This document shows, piece by piece, positions 1 to 8,597 of a stretch of DNA of 64,000 nucleotides. The notes under the pieces are model-generated. The model was not told the origin of the DNA, ran no database searches, and worked only from the letters and a program-made list of their open reading frames with translations. Source of the DNA: Methanomethylovorans sp041447285 (GTDB lineage: Archaea > Halobacteriota > Methanosarcinia > Methanosarcinales > Methanosarcinaceae); assembly GCF_041447285.1 (NCBI RefSeq), contig NZ_JBGMEB010000008.1:62001-126000 (forward strand), written 5' to 3'. Numbering within the stretch: the stretch's first letter is position 1; every line of letters starts with the position of its first letter. A program made the translations under genes and the position numbers.

Positions 1-228
1 GTGACCAGAGATGCCGACTTTAAGCCGTTGTTAAGTAAGGCTAATGAGAACGGGAAAGAAACCATTTTGTTCGGGGTTGAACCGGGTTTCTCTGCGGCTC
101 TCAGGAACTCGGCAGATTATGTGATCATCCTTGAGAACAACGAAATGAATTTCTATGATGATGATTTTTATACATGTGCTCCTGAAAAGTCACAGCGTGT
201 TAAAGAATTAGATGTTGTATCAGAATAA
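1..228 (+). CDS. NYN-domain protein, C-terminal part
   Basis: The open frame runs in from before the window, so only the last 75 or so residues are visible. They fit the C-terminal part of the archaeal NYN/LabA-like (DUF88, TIGR00288-type) family of predicted PIN-fold ribonucleases: an early TRDADF motif gives the conserved acidic pair of the metal site, followed by a segment in which a nuclease-like Rossmann core ends in an YVIIL strand. The tail after that is acidic and probably flexible. The gene converges on the homocitrate synthase gene with only 7 bases between stops. The substrate is unknown. The family call rests on a short fragment. Confidence 0.6.
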   Translation: MTRDADFKPLLSKANENGKETILFGVEPGFSAALRNSADYVIILENNEMNFYDDDFYTCAPEKSQRVKELDVVSE

Positions 229-235
229 AGATAGG

Positions 236-1408
236 TCAAGTGTTCTTGACCTCATTTATCATTTCTTCCAATCTTTCACTGGAAATACCGTATTTTGTTT
301 CGGCACTATTCTTCACTTTTTCGATAAGGGTGCATAATGCTTCCCTGCTTAGATCATAACCCATGCTCTTAACAATTCCTCTTAATGCCTTCATCCCGGT
401 ATGTTTACCAACAATAAGGCGGCGTTGTCCACCTACCATTTCAGGGCTAAACAGTTCATATGTTCTTGGTTCTTCGAGTATTGCACAAACGTGGATGCCA
501 GACTCATGGGAAAATGCATGTTCGCCTATGACTGCTTTTGTTACACCGGGTTTGATACCAGAGTATCTCTCTACTTTTTTAGATAGGTTTGTAATCCTTC
601 TTGTGTCATATCTATCTATATTGTATTGTACTCGCAGAGCTACCAGTATTTCTTCAAGAGAAGCGTTACCTGCTCTTTCTCCTATACCATTGACAGTAGT
701 ATGCAACTGTTTAGCACCAGCTTCTGCAGCTGCAAGCGTATTGGCTGTGGCCATGCCAAGATCGTCATGGCAATGCATGCATAATGGAGTCTTGACAACC
801 TTTTTTATCTCTTTCACAAGATAATATGTACTGCTTGGGTTGAGAATACCGATCGTATCCGCGATGCTGACATAGTTGACCTTATATTCCTCTGCAGCAA
901 GAAAAGCTCGTTTTAGAGTTTCTATATCAGTTCTGCTACCATCTTCAGCAGCAAACCTTACTCCCAATCCATGATCCTTTGCATATTGCACTGCTTCCAT
1001 GGCAAGAGCGAACATTTCTTCATAGCTTTTGTGGTATTTGTACTTCAGATGAAGCTCTGACATTGCAATGAATATACTCACAAAATCTACGTCACAATCA
1101 ATGGCAGTTTCTACATCACTCACCTTGGAACGTGCCAGACAACATGTCTTGGCATTGAGTCCCATATTAGCAATATCTTTGACAATTTCTTTTTCGGTAT
1201 TTGAGACCACAGGGAAGCCAGATTCTATTATATCTACACCGATTGCATCCAGTTCGGTTGCAATATCCATTTTTTCTTCCCTTGTAAAAACCACTCCTGG
1301 AGTCTGCTCTCCATCACGCAATGTCACATCGCATATTTCGATATCAAGGGGTTTTAGATTAAGGAACTGCATCAATTCATTCTGTGAGTAATCTTTATGT
1401 ATATTCAT
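236..1408 (-). CDS. aksA: Homocitrate synthase family protein (AksA type)
   Basis: A member of the LeuA/CimA/AksA/NifV Claisen-condensing family. The acetyl-CoA condensation signature TLRDGEQ is at residues 29-35, the metal-binding HCHDDLGMATAN at 212-223 and GIGERAGNA at 241-249. At 390 residues it lacks the C-terminal allosteric domain that makes LeuA and CimA about 500 residues long, which favours an AksA/NifV-type homocitrate synthase. In methanogens AksA begins the 2-oxoglutarate chain elongation that supplies the heptanoyl arm of coenzyme B. The start is ATG at 1408. It appears to be a single-gene unit. Citramalate or isopropylmalate synthase activity cannot be excluded from sequence. 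Confidence 0.75.
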   Translation of the reverse strand: MNIHKDYSQNELMQFLNLKPLDIEICDVTLRDGEQTPGVVFTREEKMDIATELDAIGVDIIESGFPVVSNTEKEIVKDIANMGLNAKTCCLARSKVSDVETAIDCDVDFVSIFIAMSELHLKYKYHKSYEEMFALAMEAVQYAKDHGLGVRFAAEDGSRTDIETLKRAFLAAEEYKVNYVSIADTIGILNPSSTYYLVKEIKKVVKTPLCMHCHDDLGMATANTLAAAEAGAKQLHTTVNGIGERAGNASLEEILVALRVQYNIDRYDTRRITNLSKKVERYSGIKPGVTKAVIGEHAFSHESGIHVCAILEEPRTYELFSPEMVGGQRRLIVGKHTGMKALRGIVKSMGYDLSREALCTLIEKVKNSAETKYGISSERLEEMINEVKNT

Positions 1409-1554
1409 ATATCTATCACATTCAAAAAGGTCTTAATGTTTCTATAGCTGCAAATTCGCAAGGATATTAAATATAATTTTCGCAATCAAGCGATACTATT
1501 ATAATCCAAATGACCGGTATGCTGCTACCATTTGAAAGAAAATGAAGGAAAATC

Positions 1555-2385
1555 TCAGGAAAGCTTACTTTTCACTTTCTCGTAGAAACCATCGAGTGGC
1601 ATTTTCACAAAACGTGCAGGATTCTCAGCTCTTGTGAGAGTTATTACATCATGTTCATGTACATGGTATGTGTGTTGCCCATCTAGTACAACAGCAGCCT
1701 CTTTTTCAGGAATTGTCATTGTAAGCTTGATCTTACTGCTGCCGGGTACGATCCAGGGCCTTGCTGAAAGCTTAAATGGAGCAAGAGGTACTATTAATGT
1801 CGCATCTACCCTAGGATCAATAATAGGCCCTCCCGCACTCATGGCGTAAGCAGTAGAGCCCGTAGGCGTTGCTATTACTACGCCGTCAGCCCGAAGCTCA
1901 TCTATCTGAGAGTCATCTACGCAAATACTAAAAGAGAGCATTTTTGCAGCTCTTGAAGTTATGAGTACCAGTTCATTTGTGGCACATGGAAGATTTTCAT
2001 TATTAAGCTTTACAGCAAGCCTTGAAAGCTCTATGTAGGTAAAACCTTTAAGTACATTTTCGATGGTTTCAATGGCATCCTCAGGTTTCACATCTACCAA
2101 AAATCCCAATGTACCCATATTTATACCGAGCAAAGGCAGAGGATCATCCATTTTGGAGATAGTTCGAAGCACAGTTCCATCTCCTCCAATTACTATTATA
2201 AGCTCCACTCCTGCTTTTCGCATAGAATCTATTGCCATGCAAGGGTGCTTATTCTTCAGATGCTGGGCTGTCCTGGGAGCGAGGAATATATCAACTTGAT
2301 CCCTGAAACGGGCAATAATTGTCTCTACCATCTCAAGTGCTTCAGGTCTGTCATATCTTGATACGATTCCTATTTTCTTGAGCAT
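1555..2385 (-). CDS. nadK: NAD kinase
   Basis: ATP- or polyphosphate-dependent NAD kinase that makes NADP. The GGDG motif lies at residues 67-70, with NELVL and the diagnostic TPTGSTAYAMSAGGP loop further on. I chose ATG at 2385, which is preceded by a GGGAG-type ribosome site, rather than an in-frame ATG at 2409 that lies inside the upstream gene. From 2385 the protein is 276 residues, normal for archaeal NAD kinases. It is the last gene of a GAPDH / IMPase-FBPase / NAD kinase unit; the upstream stop and this start are only a few bases apart, so translation is probably coupled. It likely sets the NADP pool used by archaeal GAPDH. Confidence 0.9.
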   Translation of the reverse strand: MLKKIGIVSRYDRPEALEMVETIIARFRDQVDIFLAPRTAQHLKNKHPCMAIDSMRKAGVELIIVIGGDGTVLRTISKMDDPLPLLGINMGTLGFLVDVKPEDAIETIENVLKGFTYIELSRLAVKLNNENLPCATNELVLITSRAAKMLSFSICVDDSQIDELRADGVVIATPTGSTAYAMSAGGPIIDPRVDATLIVPLAPFKLSARPWIVPGSSKIKLTMTIPEKEAAVVLDGQHTYHVHEHDVITLTRAENPARFVKMPLDGFYEKVKSKLS

Positions 2386-2389
2386 CTCA

Positions 2390-3190
2390 TCATCTCCCTG
2401 CAATTTCAAGGATACTCTGGTGGAATATACCGTTTGTGGCTACCATATAAACTTGATTTATAAAATTATCCTGAAGTAACAGCTTACAACCTTTTTCATC
2501 AGTCACCATACCTCCTGCTTCTTCTATGATCAGTTTGCCTGCTGCAACATCTGTGAGGCGTAAAGAGCCCCTCACATCTATATATGCATCTAGCTTTCCA
2601 CAGGCAACATAACACAGTTCAAGAGATATACATCCAAGTATGCGTATCCTCCTTATGGCCTGACTGATATTGGCTGTCTTGGTTACATTATGACGATAGC
2701 CATATACACTGATAGAAGACTCCATTAGATTTGAATTCTCTGATGTATGTATTCTTTGTCCATTTAGGTATGCTCCTTTTCCAAGTTCTGCACAATACAC
2801 ATCTCCTGTCACAAGGTCCTTGACATATCCAAAATTGATACCATCATGACAAGGATTAGCAATTGCTATTGAAATGCTATAGAAAGGTATTCCTGCCAAA
2901 GCATTGTGGGTTCCATCAAGTGGATCCATTACAATAGTCATTTCAGGATTACTTCCTATCTGTTTTTCTCCAAACTCTTCGCTAATTACGCGCATGGAGC
3001 GACCATCATTCTGTAATTCCTGGAATATTGCACTCTCAGAAACTTCATCAATGAGTTTAGTGGGTGTACCATCAGCGCCTATATACAAAGTAGTATCTGC
3101 TTCAGGCGTTCCCACAAGATTCTTTATGGCGTTGTATGAGGCTGCAGATACCCTCTCACAAAGTCCCAGCAGCTTGGTATCGATTTGCAT
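2390..3190 (-). CDS. suhB: Bifunctional IMPase/FBPase-family phosphatase
   Basis: Magnesium-dependent sugar phosphatase of the inositol monophosphatase fold (archaeal MJ0109-type inositol-1-phosphatase / fructose-1,6-bisphosphatase). The first metal ligands EE are at residues 71-72, the DPLDGT signature at 89-94, and the second motif LTDVAAGKLIIEEAGG lies near residue 210. It is 266 residues, standard for the family. It starts 12 bases after the GAPDH stop and runs directly into nadK, so the three genes look like one operon. FBPase activity would fit gluconeogenesis next to GAPDH. An NADP phosphatase role is a real alternative, because in Methanocaldococcus an IMPase-like domain is fused to NAD kinase and removes the 2'-phosphate of NADP. 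Confidence 0.85.
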   Translation of the reverse strand: MQIDTKLLGLCERVSAASYNAIKNLVGTPEADTTLYIGADGTPTKLIDEVSESAIFQELQNDGRSMRVISEEFGEKQIGSNPEMTIVMDPLDGTHNALAGIPFYSISIAIANPCHDGINFGYVKDLVTGDVYCAELGKGAYLNGQRIHTSENSNLMESSISVYGYRHNVTKTANISQAIRRIRILGCISLELCYVACGKLDAYIDVRGSLRLTDVAAGKLIIEEAGGMVTDEKGCKLLLQDNFINQVYMVATNGIFHQSILEIAGR

Positions 3191-3202
3191 AAAAGAATGG
3201 GT

Positions 3203-4210
3203 TTAGATACCCATTGCTTTGTTTGTTTTTTCTATGGATCTTGCACCATTGCTTTCCAGTTCCATCATTGCCCGGATAGCATCCACATTTTCGGGGATAA
3301 CATCTGATTCCTGGTGGATGGCCTGGAAGAAGTATAATTCTCCTTCATCTACTATTATGGATTTATCCCATATGCAGTTCTCCCACATGTCGCCGCGGGG
3401 TCTGCCTATGTCTTTTCCAAGCTCCATGATCTCCGCAGTGGAAGTTATTCCCTGCCCCACAAATCTTATGCGGGACTGTGCAGCTAACAGGTCTACTATG
3501 TCATCAGTAGTGCACTGCTTGTTCATTTCAATGTTAAGGCTGTGCAGGTGCATAAGAGTACTAGAAACAATAACTGCTGTAGAGGTGATATTTATGTGAG
3601 GTATTACAGATTTTACATCAGGGCCGTGGTGTGATGGTAGCTTGATAGGACTTGGGACAATGGCATTTATTGGTCCTTTCTTCACATCATTGGGATCGGC
3701 AGCTCTGCGCATCAGTGTCACACGTACCTTCTTTATTCCAAATTCCTGGTCAATTGGATATATTACTCTGCAAAGTCCGGTTGTGTTGCATGAAACAACT
3801 CTTACAAAGTCTTTGCCTAGGGCTTCCTCATAATTTGCAACAGCATTGAATGAACAACCTGCAAGCTCGTGCTCTTCGCCCCCCTGCCAGATAGCTTTGA
3901 CACCCGCTTTCTTGTACATTTCCTTGTTCTGGTCGCCCAGTCCTCCGGGAGTGCAGTCAACTACTATATCTGCAGCAGCTATCATGTCTTCTATAGTGCC
4001 AGCAGCCTGAATTCCGCCTTTTTCCATATCTTTTATCTTTTCAGAAGGTGCATATAAGGAGTAACCCTTATCAAGGGCAGTAAATGCCTCGAAATTGGGT
4101 TTAGTTTTAGAAACACCCACTATTTCCATGTCCTTCTGCATTTGCACAGCATCAGCAACACGTTTACCTATTGTTCCGAAGCCATTGATTGCTACTTTTA
4201 CTTTTGTCAT
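3203..4210 (-). CDS. gap: Glyceraldehyde-3-phosphate dehydrogenase, archaeal type
   Basis: Type II (archaeal) GAPDH interconverting glyceraldehyde 3-phosphate and 1,3-bisphosphoglycerate, mainly gluconeogenic in methanogens. The Rossmann loop GFGTIGKRV is at residues 10-18 and the catalytic cysteine at 141 within SCNTTGLCR, the archaeal form of the active site. The length of 335 residues is normal. ATG at 4210 heads the gap-suhB-nadK unit. The 122 bases upstream contain A/T-rich promoter-like sequence. Archaeal GAPDHs use NADP or NAD; the neighbouring NAD kinase makes NADP use attractive but this is inference. Confidence 0.93.
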   Translation of the reverse strand: MTKVKVAINGFGTIGKRVADAVQMQKDMEIVGVSKTKPNFEAFTALDKGYSLYAPSEKIKDMEKGGIQAAGTIEDMIAAADIVVDCTPGGLGDQNKEMYKKAGVKAIWQGGEEHELAGCSFNAVANYEEALGKDFVRVVSCNTTGLCRVIYPIDQEFGIKKVRVTLMRRAADPNDVKKGPINAIVPSPIKLPSHHGPDVKSVIPHINITSTAVIVSSTLMHLHSLNIEMNKQCTTDDIVDLLAAQSRIRFVGQGITSTAEIMELGKDIGRPRGDMWENCIWDKSIIVDEGELYFFQAIHQESDVIPENVDAIRAMMELESNGARSIEKTNKAMGI

Positions 4211-4332
4211 TTATTTATTCCTCTCCTCTTTTGATACATTATAGTAATGACGCTCCCAAAAGACCGTTCATTTAAACATCGATAAAATTATCTATTTTGA
4301 TTATGGATTATATGTCTTCACATAAATAATAC

Positions 4333-4521
4333 TTATTTACTGTGTATAACAATTTCTCCCTTTGAGAAGTCTATTGTCTTAATAAAGCCATTCAATGTTT
4401 TTCTGTCACCAAGTATACCTATAAGCTGTATTGTATCCTCATCCACCATCACTTTAGTGACCGATTCCATTACAAGCTGTCTGGTATTATCCTTTAAAAG
4501 TATTACATCTAATTCACACAT
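4333..4521 (-). CDS. CooT-like small nickel-binding family protein
   Basis: This 62-residue protein begins with M-C-E and has the all-beta pattern of the CooT family (once annotated as predicted RNA-binding proteins). In bacterial CooT the second residue, Cys2, binds nickel and the protein serves carbon monoxide dehydrogenase maturation. Cys2 is present here, as is the family-like run ending in GDRKTLNGFIKTIDF. It lies 14 bases after the DUF89 gene on the same strand, so the two are probably co-transcribed. A link to nickel delivery for CODH/ACS or methyl-coenzyme M reductase is inference. The gene is complete with an ATG start. Confidence 0.7.
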   Translation of the reverse strand: MCELDVILLKDNTRQLVMESVTKVMVDEDTIQLIGILGDRKTLNGFIKTIDFSKGEIVIHSK

Positions 4522-4535
4522 AAAGATACCTCTCC

Positions 4536-5411
4536 TTATTCAAACAACCTTGCTACAGAATGTTCCAAATCAACTCCAATGTGCCTTGCTACAGGTTTGC
4601 ATTTTGCTTTAAGTAAATAAGCGATAGGTCCGATTTCATGTTCTGTAAGAGTTTCGTAGTTTGCCATACCTTTGCTGATTATCAGCGATGCTGATTTAAA
4701 AGCATCAATAAGCTCCTGTGGAGCTTGTTCCATATCAACTCCAATAGAGCCACAGCCCGTGGTAAGTACTTTATCGACTTTTGCGTCGATCCCCAGTTCC
4801 TTTACATCTTTCATTGTAACGTCGGTCAGTATGGGCTTTCCTCTTACCACCAGGGTTACATGTCCCCCAAGCTTTTTGATAACGTCAAAAACCAAAGTAT
4901 CAAGCAGAATCTCTCCGCAGTTGTCTGCAATATATACTACGTTCTCCAGCATTTCGGTCATTCTGGGTGTATCATCAATGTCAAGCCCTCTGATAAAATG
5001 CTTTCTGAATGTTTCGTCAAATACATTTATTGGCACTTCAAGTCCCATTACTCCAAAATCAAAGAAATTGCCAATCACAGCTGCAAGCACAGCCCTCCTG
5101 AAAAGTTCTGAATCTGATGGATTGCCATCATAGACCATTGATCGTGCGATCGGGAATACTTTTTCAGCAGTTATGTTGCATACTTCTTTCATATCCCTGT
5201 AAGGATCTTCGTCATCCAGCATCTCATATGCTTTTCTATGCATTGATGTAGAGACTAATGCTGCAGGCACTCCCGGGGCATACGTGTTATTGAGTATCAG
5301 GATGCATTCCTTCATGATTTTATCTATTAACACTTCATCATTGGTAGATAACTTTGATTCATAGTGAACCCTCGAAAGCAGGCAGTATGAGCATTGTGGA
5401 TCGACTTTCAT
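4536..5411 (-). CDS. DUF89 metal-dependent damage-control phosphatase
   Basis: DUF89/ARMT1-type phosphatase, a family thought to remove damaged or overflow sugar phosphates. Visible family marks are the N-terminal DPQCSYCLLSR segment with a Cys-x-x-Cys pair, the DNCGEILLDTLVFD motif in the middle, and a late SKGMANYETL motif. I start it at ATG 5411, giving 291 residues beginning MKVDPQC like other archaeal members and preceded by an AGGA ribosome site; the longer reading begins with a TTG at 5456. It is followed by the CooT-like gene. The substrate cannot be read from the sequence. Confidence 0.82.
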   Translation of the reverse strand: MKVDPQCSYCLLSRVHYESKLSTNDEVLIDKIMKECILILNNTYAPGVPAALVSTSMHRKAYEMLDDEDPYRDMKEVCNITAEKVFPIARSMVYDGNPSDSELFRRAVLAAVIGNFFDFGVMGLEVPINVFDETFRKHFIRGLDIDDTPRMTEMLENVVYIADNCGEILLDTLVFDVIKKLGGHVTLVVRGKPILTDVTMKDVKELGIDAKVDKVLTTGCGSIGVDMEQAPQELIDAFKSASLIISKGMANYETLTEHEIGPIAYLLKAKCKPVARHIGVDLEHSVARLFE

Positions 5412-5558
5412 GGTGATTTCCTGCGTAAAGCTTTCGTAGTAATCGGATATATCCAAAATAAGCTTGTTGTTTGATGTAAGCCTATAGATAAAAAGTTTTT
5501 ATATTATAAAACAATTGAAAGTAGTGTTTATCTTATTATTGGCTAAAACCTGATTGTA

Positions 5559-6086
5559 ATGAAACTTAATGTCGAACATGGAAGATATGTCATACTGGGT
5601 AGTATCGATGGGATACTTGCAGTATTGGGTGTAGTAATTGGAACATCTCATGTGGCTAATGATCCTTCTATAATTATTAATGCAGCTTTTGGAGGAGCCC
5701 TCGCACTTGCTCTTACCAATGGTGTGGGATCATATCTTGCTGAAAGTGCTGTTGAGTACGGAAAGCTTGCGGAGCTTGAAAAGCCCCTGCTTCGAAGCCT
5801 GGCATGTACTTCGATTGAAAGGCAGACTAAAAGGAAGATTTGGAGTGATTCCATTTTTCACGGGGGTGCAAGCTTCTTGGGCTCAATGGTCCCTATACTG
5901 CCATTTGTAATACTGAAAGAGCACATGCTTGAGGTATCTATTATCCTAAGTATTCTGGTTCTTTCTGTCCTTGGTCTGTACTCCGGGAAACTTGCAAAAC
6001 AAAATCTGATCAAGCACTCTGCCCGTATGGTGGGTCTTGGAATAGTTATTGTCATTGCCGTGACATCTCTTGGGCTTGAACATTAA
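5559..6086 (+). CDS. DUF125/TIGR00267-type integral membrane protein
   Basis: A 175-residue membrane protein of the archaeal TIGR00267 family, related to the VIT1/CCC1 iron and manganese transporters. The N-terminal GRYVILGSIDGILAVLGVVIG segment is the family signature; four to five hydrophobic segments follow. A central hydrophilic stretch contains several Glu residues (AESAVEYGKLAELE) as in metal-binding VIT proteins. It is divergently transcribed from the DUF89 gene across about 150 bases of A/T-rich DNA and is followed by a hairpin terminator. Metal transport is an inference from the distant family. Confidence 0.75.
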   Translation: MKLNVEHGRYVILGSIDGILAVLGVVIGTSHVANDPSIIINAAFGGALALALTNGVGSYLAESAVEYGKLAELEKPLLRSLACTSIERQTKRKIWSDSIFHGGASFLGSMVPILPFVILKEHMLEVSIILSILVLSVLGLYSGKLAKQNLIKHSARMVGLGIVIVIAVTSLGLEH

Positions 6087-6106
6087 ACCTAATAAGTTAC
6101 GTTGCT

Positions 6107-6136
6107 CCAGAAATTGCGCTCTGGGATTTCCTTTTT
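6107..6136 (+). terminator. Hairpin plus T-tract after the DUF125 gene
   Basis: Arms CCAGA (6107-6111) and TCTGG (6120-6124) enclose 8 bases and are followed by a T-rich run. It sits 20 bases after the DUF125 stop codon. Confidence 0.5.
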
Positions 6137-6239
6137 TTCCATAAGTTCTTAAATTAATATGGTAATTGCAAATGTAGTTACCATTTTTAATAATCGACAG
6201 ACTTAAATTGTATAACTTGCGACACCTTTTGGGATTAAT

Positions 6240-6683
6240 ATGAATATAAAATGGCTGATTGTTGCAATATTGCTGATAGCGGTGGCCGCTTCAGGGTGTG
6301 GCGATAAAGATACTACCACCATTGAAACAGATGAAGGACAAACAGTTGAGGTAACCACAGATCAAGACAATCAAGACGATTGGTGTGCTGTAGGGACTTC
6401 ATGGAAAATGAGCGATCCAAAAACAGGACAAGAAGCTTCTTGGCAAATTACTGGTTCAGAGGTAATTGATGGTGTGGAAATGTGCAAGGCAGAGTACAAT
6501 ACCAATAATCCAGATGATGATGTAGTTAAGATGGAGTGGATGTGGTCAGAGGATAATGAGAGGGTGTCGTGGATTTATTATAATGCTACTGGTGATGTAG
6601 TATACAAAATGGAGACTAAAGACGGGAAGACAACCATAGAGGATGAAAGTGGTCAGGTTACCGAATTCCAGTCTAGTCAATAA
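6240..6683 (+). CDS. Predicted lipoprotein of unknown function
   Basis: A 147-residue exported protein. The signal peptide covers about residues 1-19 and ends in the lipobox AASGC with Cys20, so it is likely lipid-anchored on the outer face of the membrane. The mature part is strongly acidic and rich in Thr, Asp and Trp, with two cysteines (in DDWCAVG and EMCKAEY) that could form a disulfide. It resembles many small surface lipoproteins of Methanosarcinaceae with a beta-rich domain, but I recognise no named family. It stands alone, followed by a long T-tract. Confidence 0.7.
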   Translation: MNIKWLIVAILLIAVAASGCGDKDTTTIETDEGQTVEVTTDQDNQDDWCAVGTSWKMSDPKTGQEASWQITGSEVIDGVEMCKAEYNTNNPDDDVVKMEWMWSEDNERVSWIYYNATGDVVYKMETKDGKTTIEDESGQVTEFQSSQ

Positions 6684-6703
6684 ATTTCTTTTTTCTTTTT
6701 TTG
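6684..6703 (+). terminator. T-tract terminator after the lipoprotein gene
   Basis: Two runs of six and seven T residues directly after the stop codon, the usual form of an archaeal intrinsic terminator. No hairpin is seen. Confidence 0.5.
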
Positions 6704-6750
6704 TAGGATATGCTTACCTATATATAATATAATTACTAACAGTAATAATC

Positions 6751-7311
6751 ATGCACCTTCCTACACCAGAAAGTATCCGGCAGAAAAGGACTGAGCTTGG
6801 GCTTACCCAGAGTGAACTGGCAAAAAGGGCAGGTGTCAGCCAGCCATTAATAGCTCGCATTGAAGCTGGTGATGTAGATCCTCGTCTTTCTACTCTGAAA
6901 CGTATTTTTGATGCTTTTGATGATAGTGAAAAGGAAAGCCACGTGCTGGCAAAGAATATTATGAACACAAGTGTCATATCCATAAGTGCTGACGAGCCGG
7001 TGGATGCTGCAGTTAAGATCATGGAAGAAAATGATATTTCTCAGATACCGGTAGTTGAAAATGGTGTGCCTATCGGAAGCATCTCTGAAGAAACTATCGT
7101 ACGTTCTATGGCAGGAAAAAAAGCCATGGAAGTCTCAAAAATGAAGATAAGAACCCTAATGGGGGATACTTTTCCTGTGGTTTCCCCGGGAACTCATGTT
7201 AAAATGGTTTCCCATCTTCTCGAAACCATGCCTGCTGTGATAGTTCTGGAAAAAGGGCAGATTGCAGGTGTTGTCACAAAGCATGATCTTATGAAATTAT
7301 TGCGCGGCTGA
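6751..7311 (+). CDS. XRE-type HTH regulator with two CBS domains
   Basis: 186 residues: an N-terminal Cro/C1-type helix-turn-helix (about residues 8-62, with LGLTQSELAKRAGVSQPLIARIE covering the recognition helix), then two CBS modules (about 68-122 and 128-185). CBS pairs usually bind adenosyl nucleotides, so this looks like a transcription regulator that senses ATP/AMP, SAM or a related ligand. The arrangement is common in methanogens. It is upstream of the class V aminotransferase and riboflavin genes but separated from them by 120 bases containing a TATA-like stretch, so co-transcription is doubtful. The target is unknown. Confidence 0.88.
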   Translation: MHLPTPESIRQKRTELGLTQSELAKRAGVSQPLIARIEAGDVDPRLSTLKRIFDAFDDSEKESHVLAKNIMNTSVISISADEPVDAAVKIMEENDISQIPVVENGVPIGSISEETIVRSMAGKKAMEVSKMKIRTLMGDTFPVVSPGTHVKMVSHLLETMPAVIVLEKGQIAGVVTKHDLMKLLRG

Positions 7312-7431
7312 AGATCACTGCACTCGACTATATTATATATAAGGTCTACATTTAACAGGTCGAAATCTCCGACAAATCGAAAAGCATATCTTACAGCACA
7401 ATCATTTTATCCAAGGTTTCAGGCGATATAC

Positions 7432-8583
7432 ATGAATTTAGAAGACACTTTGCTTATGATGCCGGGGCCTGTGCCCGTTGCACCCAGAGTATTGAGGGCG
7501 ATGTCAAAACCTATGATCAATCATAGGAGTGGTGCGTTCTCAGACATGTACGACGACTGCAGGCAGATATTATCTGGTATTTTTAACACTAAGAACGACA
7601 TTTTTATAATCAGTGGTTCAGGCACCGCAGCCATGGAAGCTGCAGTGGGCTGTACCACAAATCCTAATGACAGGATCATCACCATTGAAAACGGTAAATT
7701 TGGTGAAAGGTTCAAGAATATCGCAAAAAGATATGGAAAAGTAGATCCCCTTGCATTTGAGTGGGGAGATTCTGTGGACCTTGAGCAACTCGAAGAGAAA
7801 CTGAAAGAAGGAGCAAAAGCCGTTACTCTTGTTCATAATGAAACCTCTACGGGTATCCTTAATCCTGCAAAAGAGATAGGTAAGCTTACTAAAGAATACG
7901 GTGCCCTTTTTATCATGGATGGTGTCACATCACTTGGCGGGGATCTCGTTAAAGTGGATGAATGGAACGTGGATATTGCTCTTGTAGGATCACAGAAATG
8001 CTTGGCTACTCCTCCGGGACTTTCAGTGGTGTCAGTAAGCGAGAAGGCAGTAGAGGCTATGAATGGTGTAGAGCGCATGCCCTACTATCTGGATTTGAAG
8101 GCTTACAAAAAGAGCACAGAAAAAAGCCAGCGGGAGACTCCATATACTCCGGCCATACCTCTGTTCTATGCTCTTCAGGAAGCTTTACACATCATTAAGG
8201 AAGAAGGCATGGAAGCCAGGATAAAACGTCATTGCACAGAAGCTGCTGCAGTAAGGGCTGCTGTAGATGCAATGGGAATTGAAATGCTGCCCAACCTCAA
8301 TGAATACAGTCATTATTCCAATACCGTAAGTGCAATGAAGGCACCAGAAGGTGTTACTGGTAATGATATCAAGAAGGATATGCAGGCAAGAGGTATTGTG
8401 ATCGCAGGTGGCCAGGACAGGCTCAGCGGCAAGATCTTCAGGATAGGCAACATGGGTAATGTGCAGCCAAAAGATATCCTGCTTACAGTTGCAGAACTTG
8501 AGATCGTGCTTAAGAAACGCGGTATAGTCTCAAGTGTAGGACCAGGTATAGAGGCTGCAAGCGACGTACTTGATACATTGTGA
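7432..8583 (+). CDS. Class V PLP aminotransferase
   Basis: PLP-dependent fold-type I enzyme of the alanine/serine-glyoxylate aminotransferase group, 383 residues. The N-terminal MMPGPVPVAPRVL and HRSGAF motifs, Asp163 (IMDGVTS) and the Schiff-base lysine 189 in GSQKC are all present. The same family in Methanococcus (MMP0391/MJ0959) acts as a broad-specificity aspartate / phosphoserine aminotransferase, which is a plausible role here since Methanosarcinales make phosphoserine for cysteine. It heads a tight cluster with ribC, ribH and an aspartate aminotransferase (14 bases to ribC). Exact substrate is open. Confidence 0.85.
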   Translation: MNLEDTLLMMPGPVPVAPRVLRAMSKPMINHRSGAFSDMYDDCRQILSGIFNTKNDIFIISGSGTAAMEAAVGCTTNPNDRIITIENGKFGERFKNIAKRYGKVDPLAFEWGDSVDLEQLEEKLKEGAKAVTLVHNETSTGILNPAKEIGKLTKEYGALFIMDGVTSLGGDLVKVDEWNVDIALVGSQKCLATPPGLSVVSVSEKAVEAMNGVERMPYYLDLKAYKKSTEKSQRETPYTPAIPLFYALQEALHIIKEEGMEARIKRHCTEAAAVRAAVDAMGIEMLPNLNEYSHYSNTVSAMKAPEGVTGNDIKKDMQARGIVIAGGQDRLSGKIFRIGNMGNVQPKDILLTVAELEIVLKKRGIVSSVGPGIEAASDVLDTL

Positions 8584-8597
8584 ACAAGTGATTCTAC

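Noticed and set aside
236..1408. Citramalate synthase or isopropylmalate synthase
   Set aside because: The protein is about 390 residues and lacks the C-terminal allosteric domain; homocitrate synthase is the simpler call, though activity is not proved.
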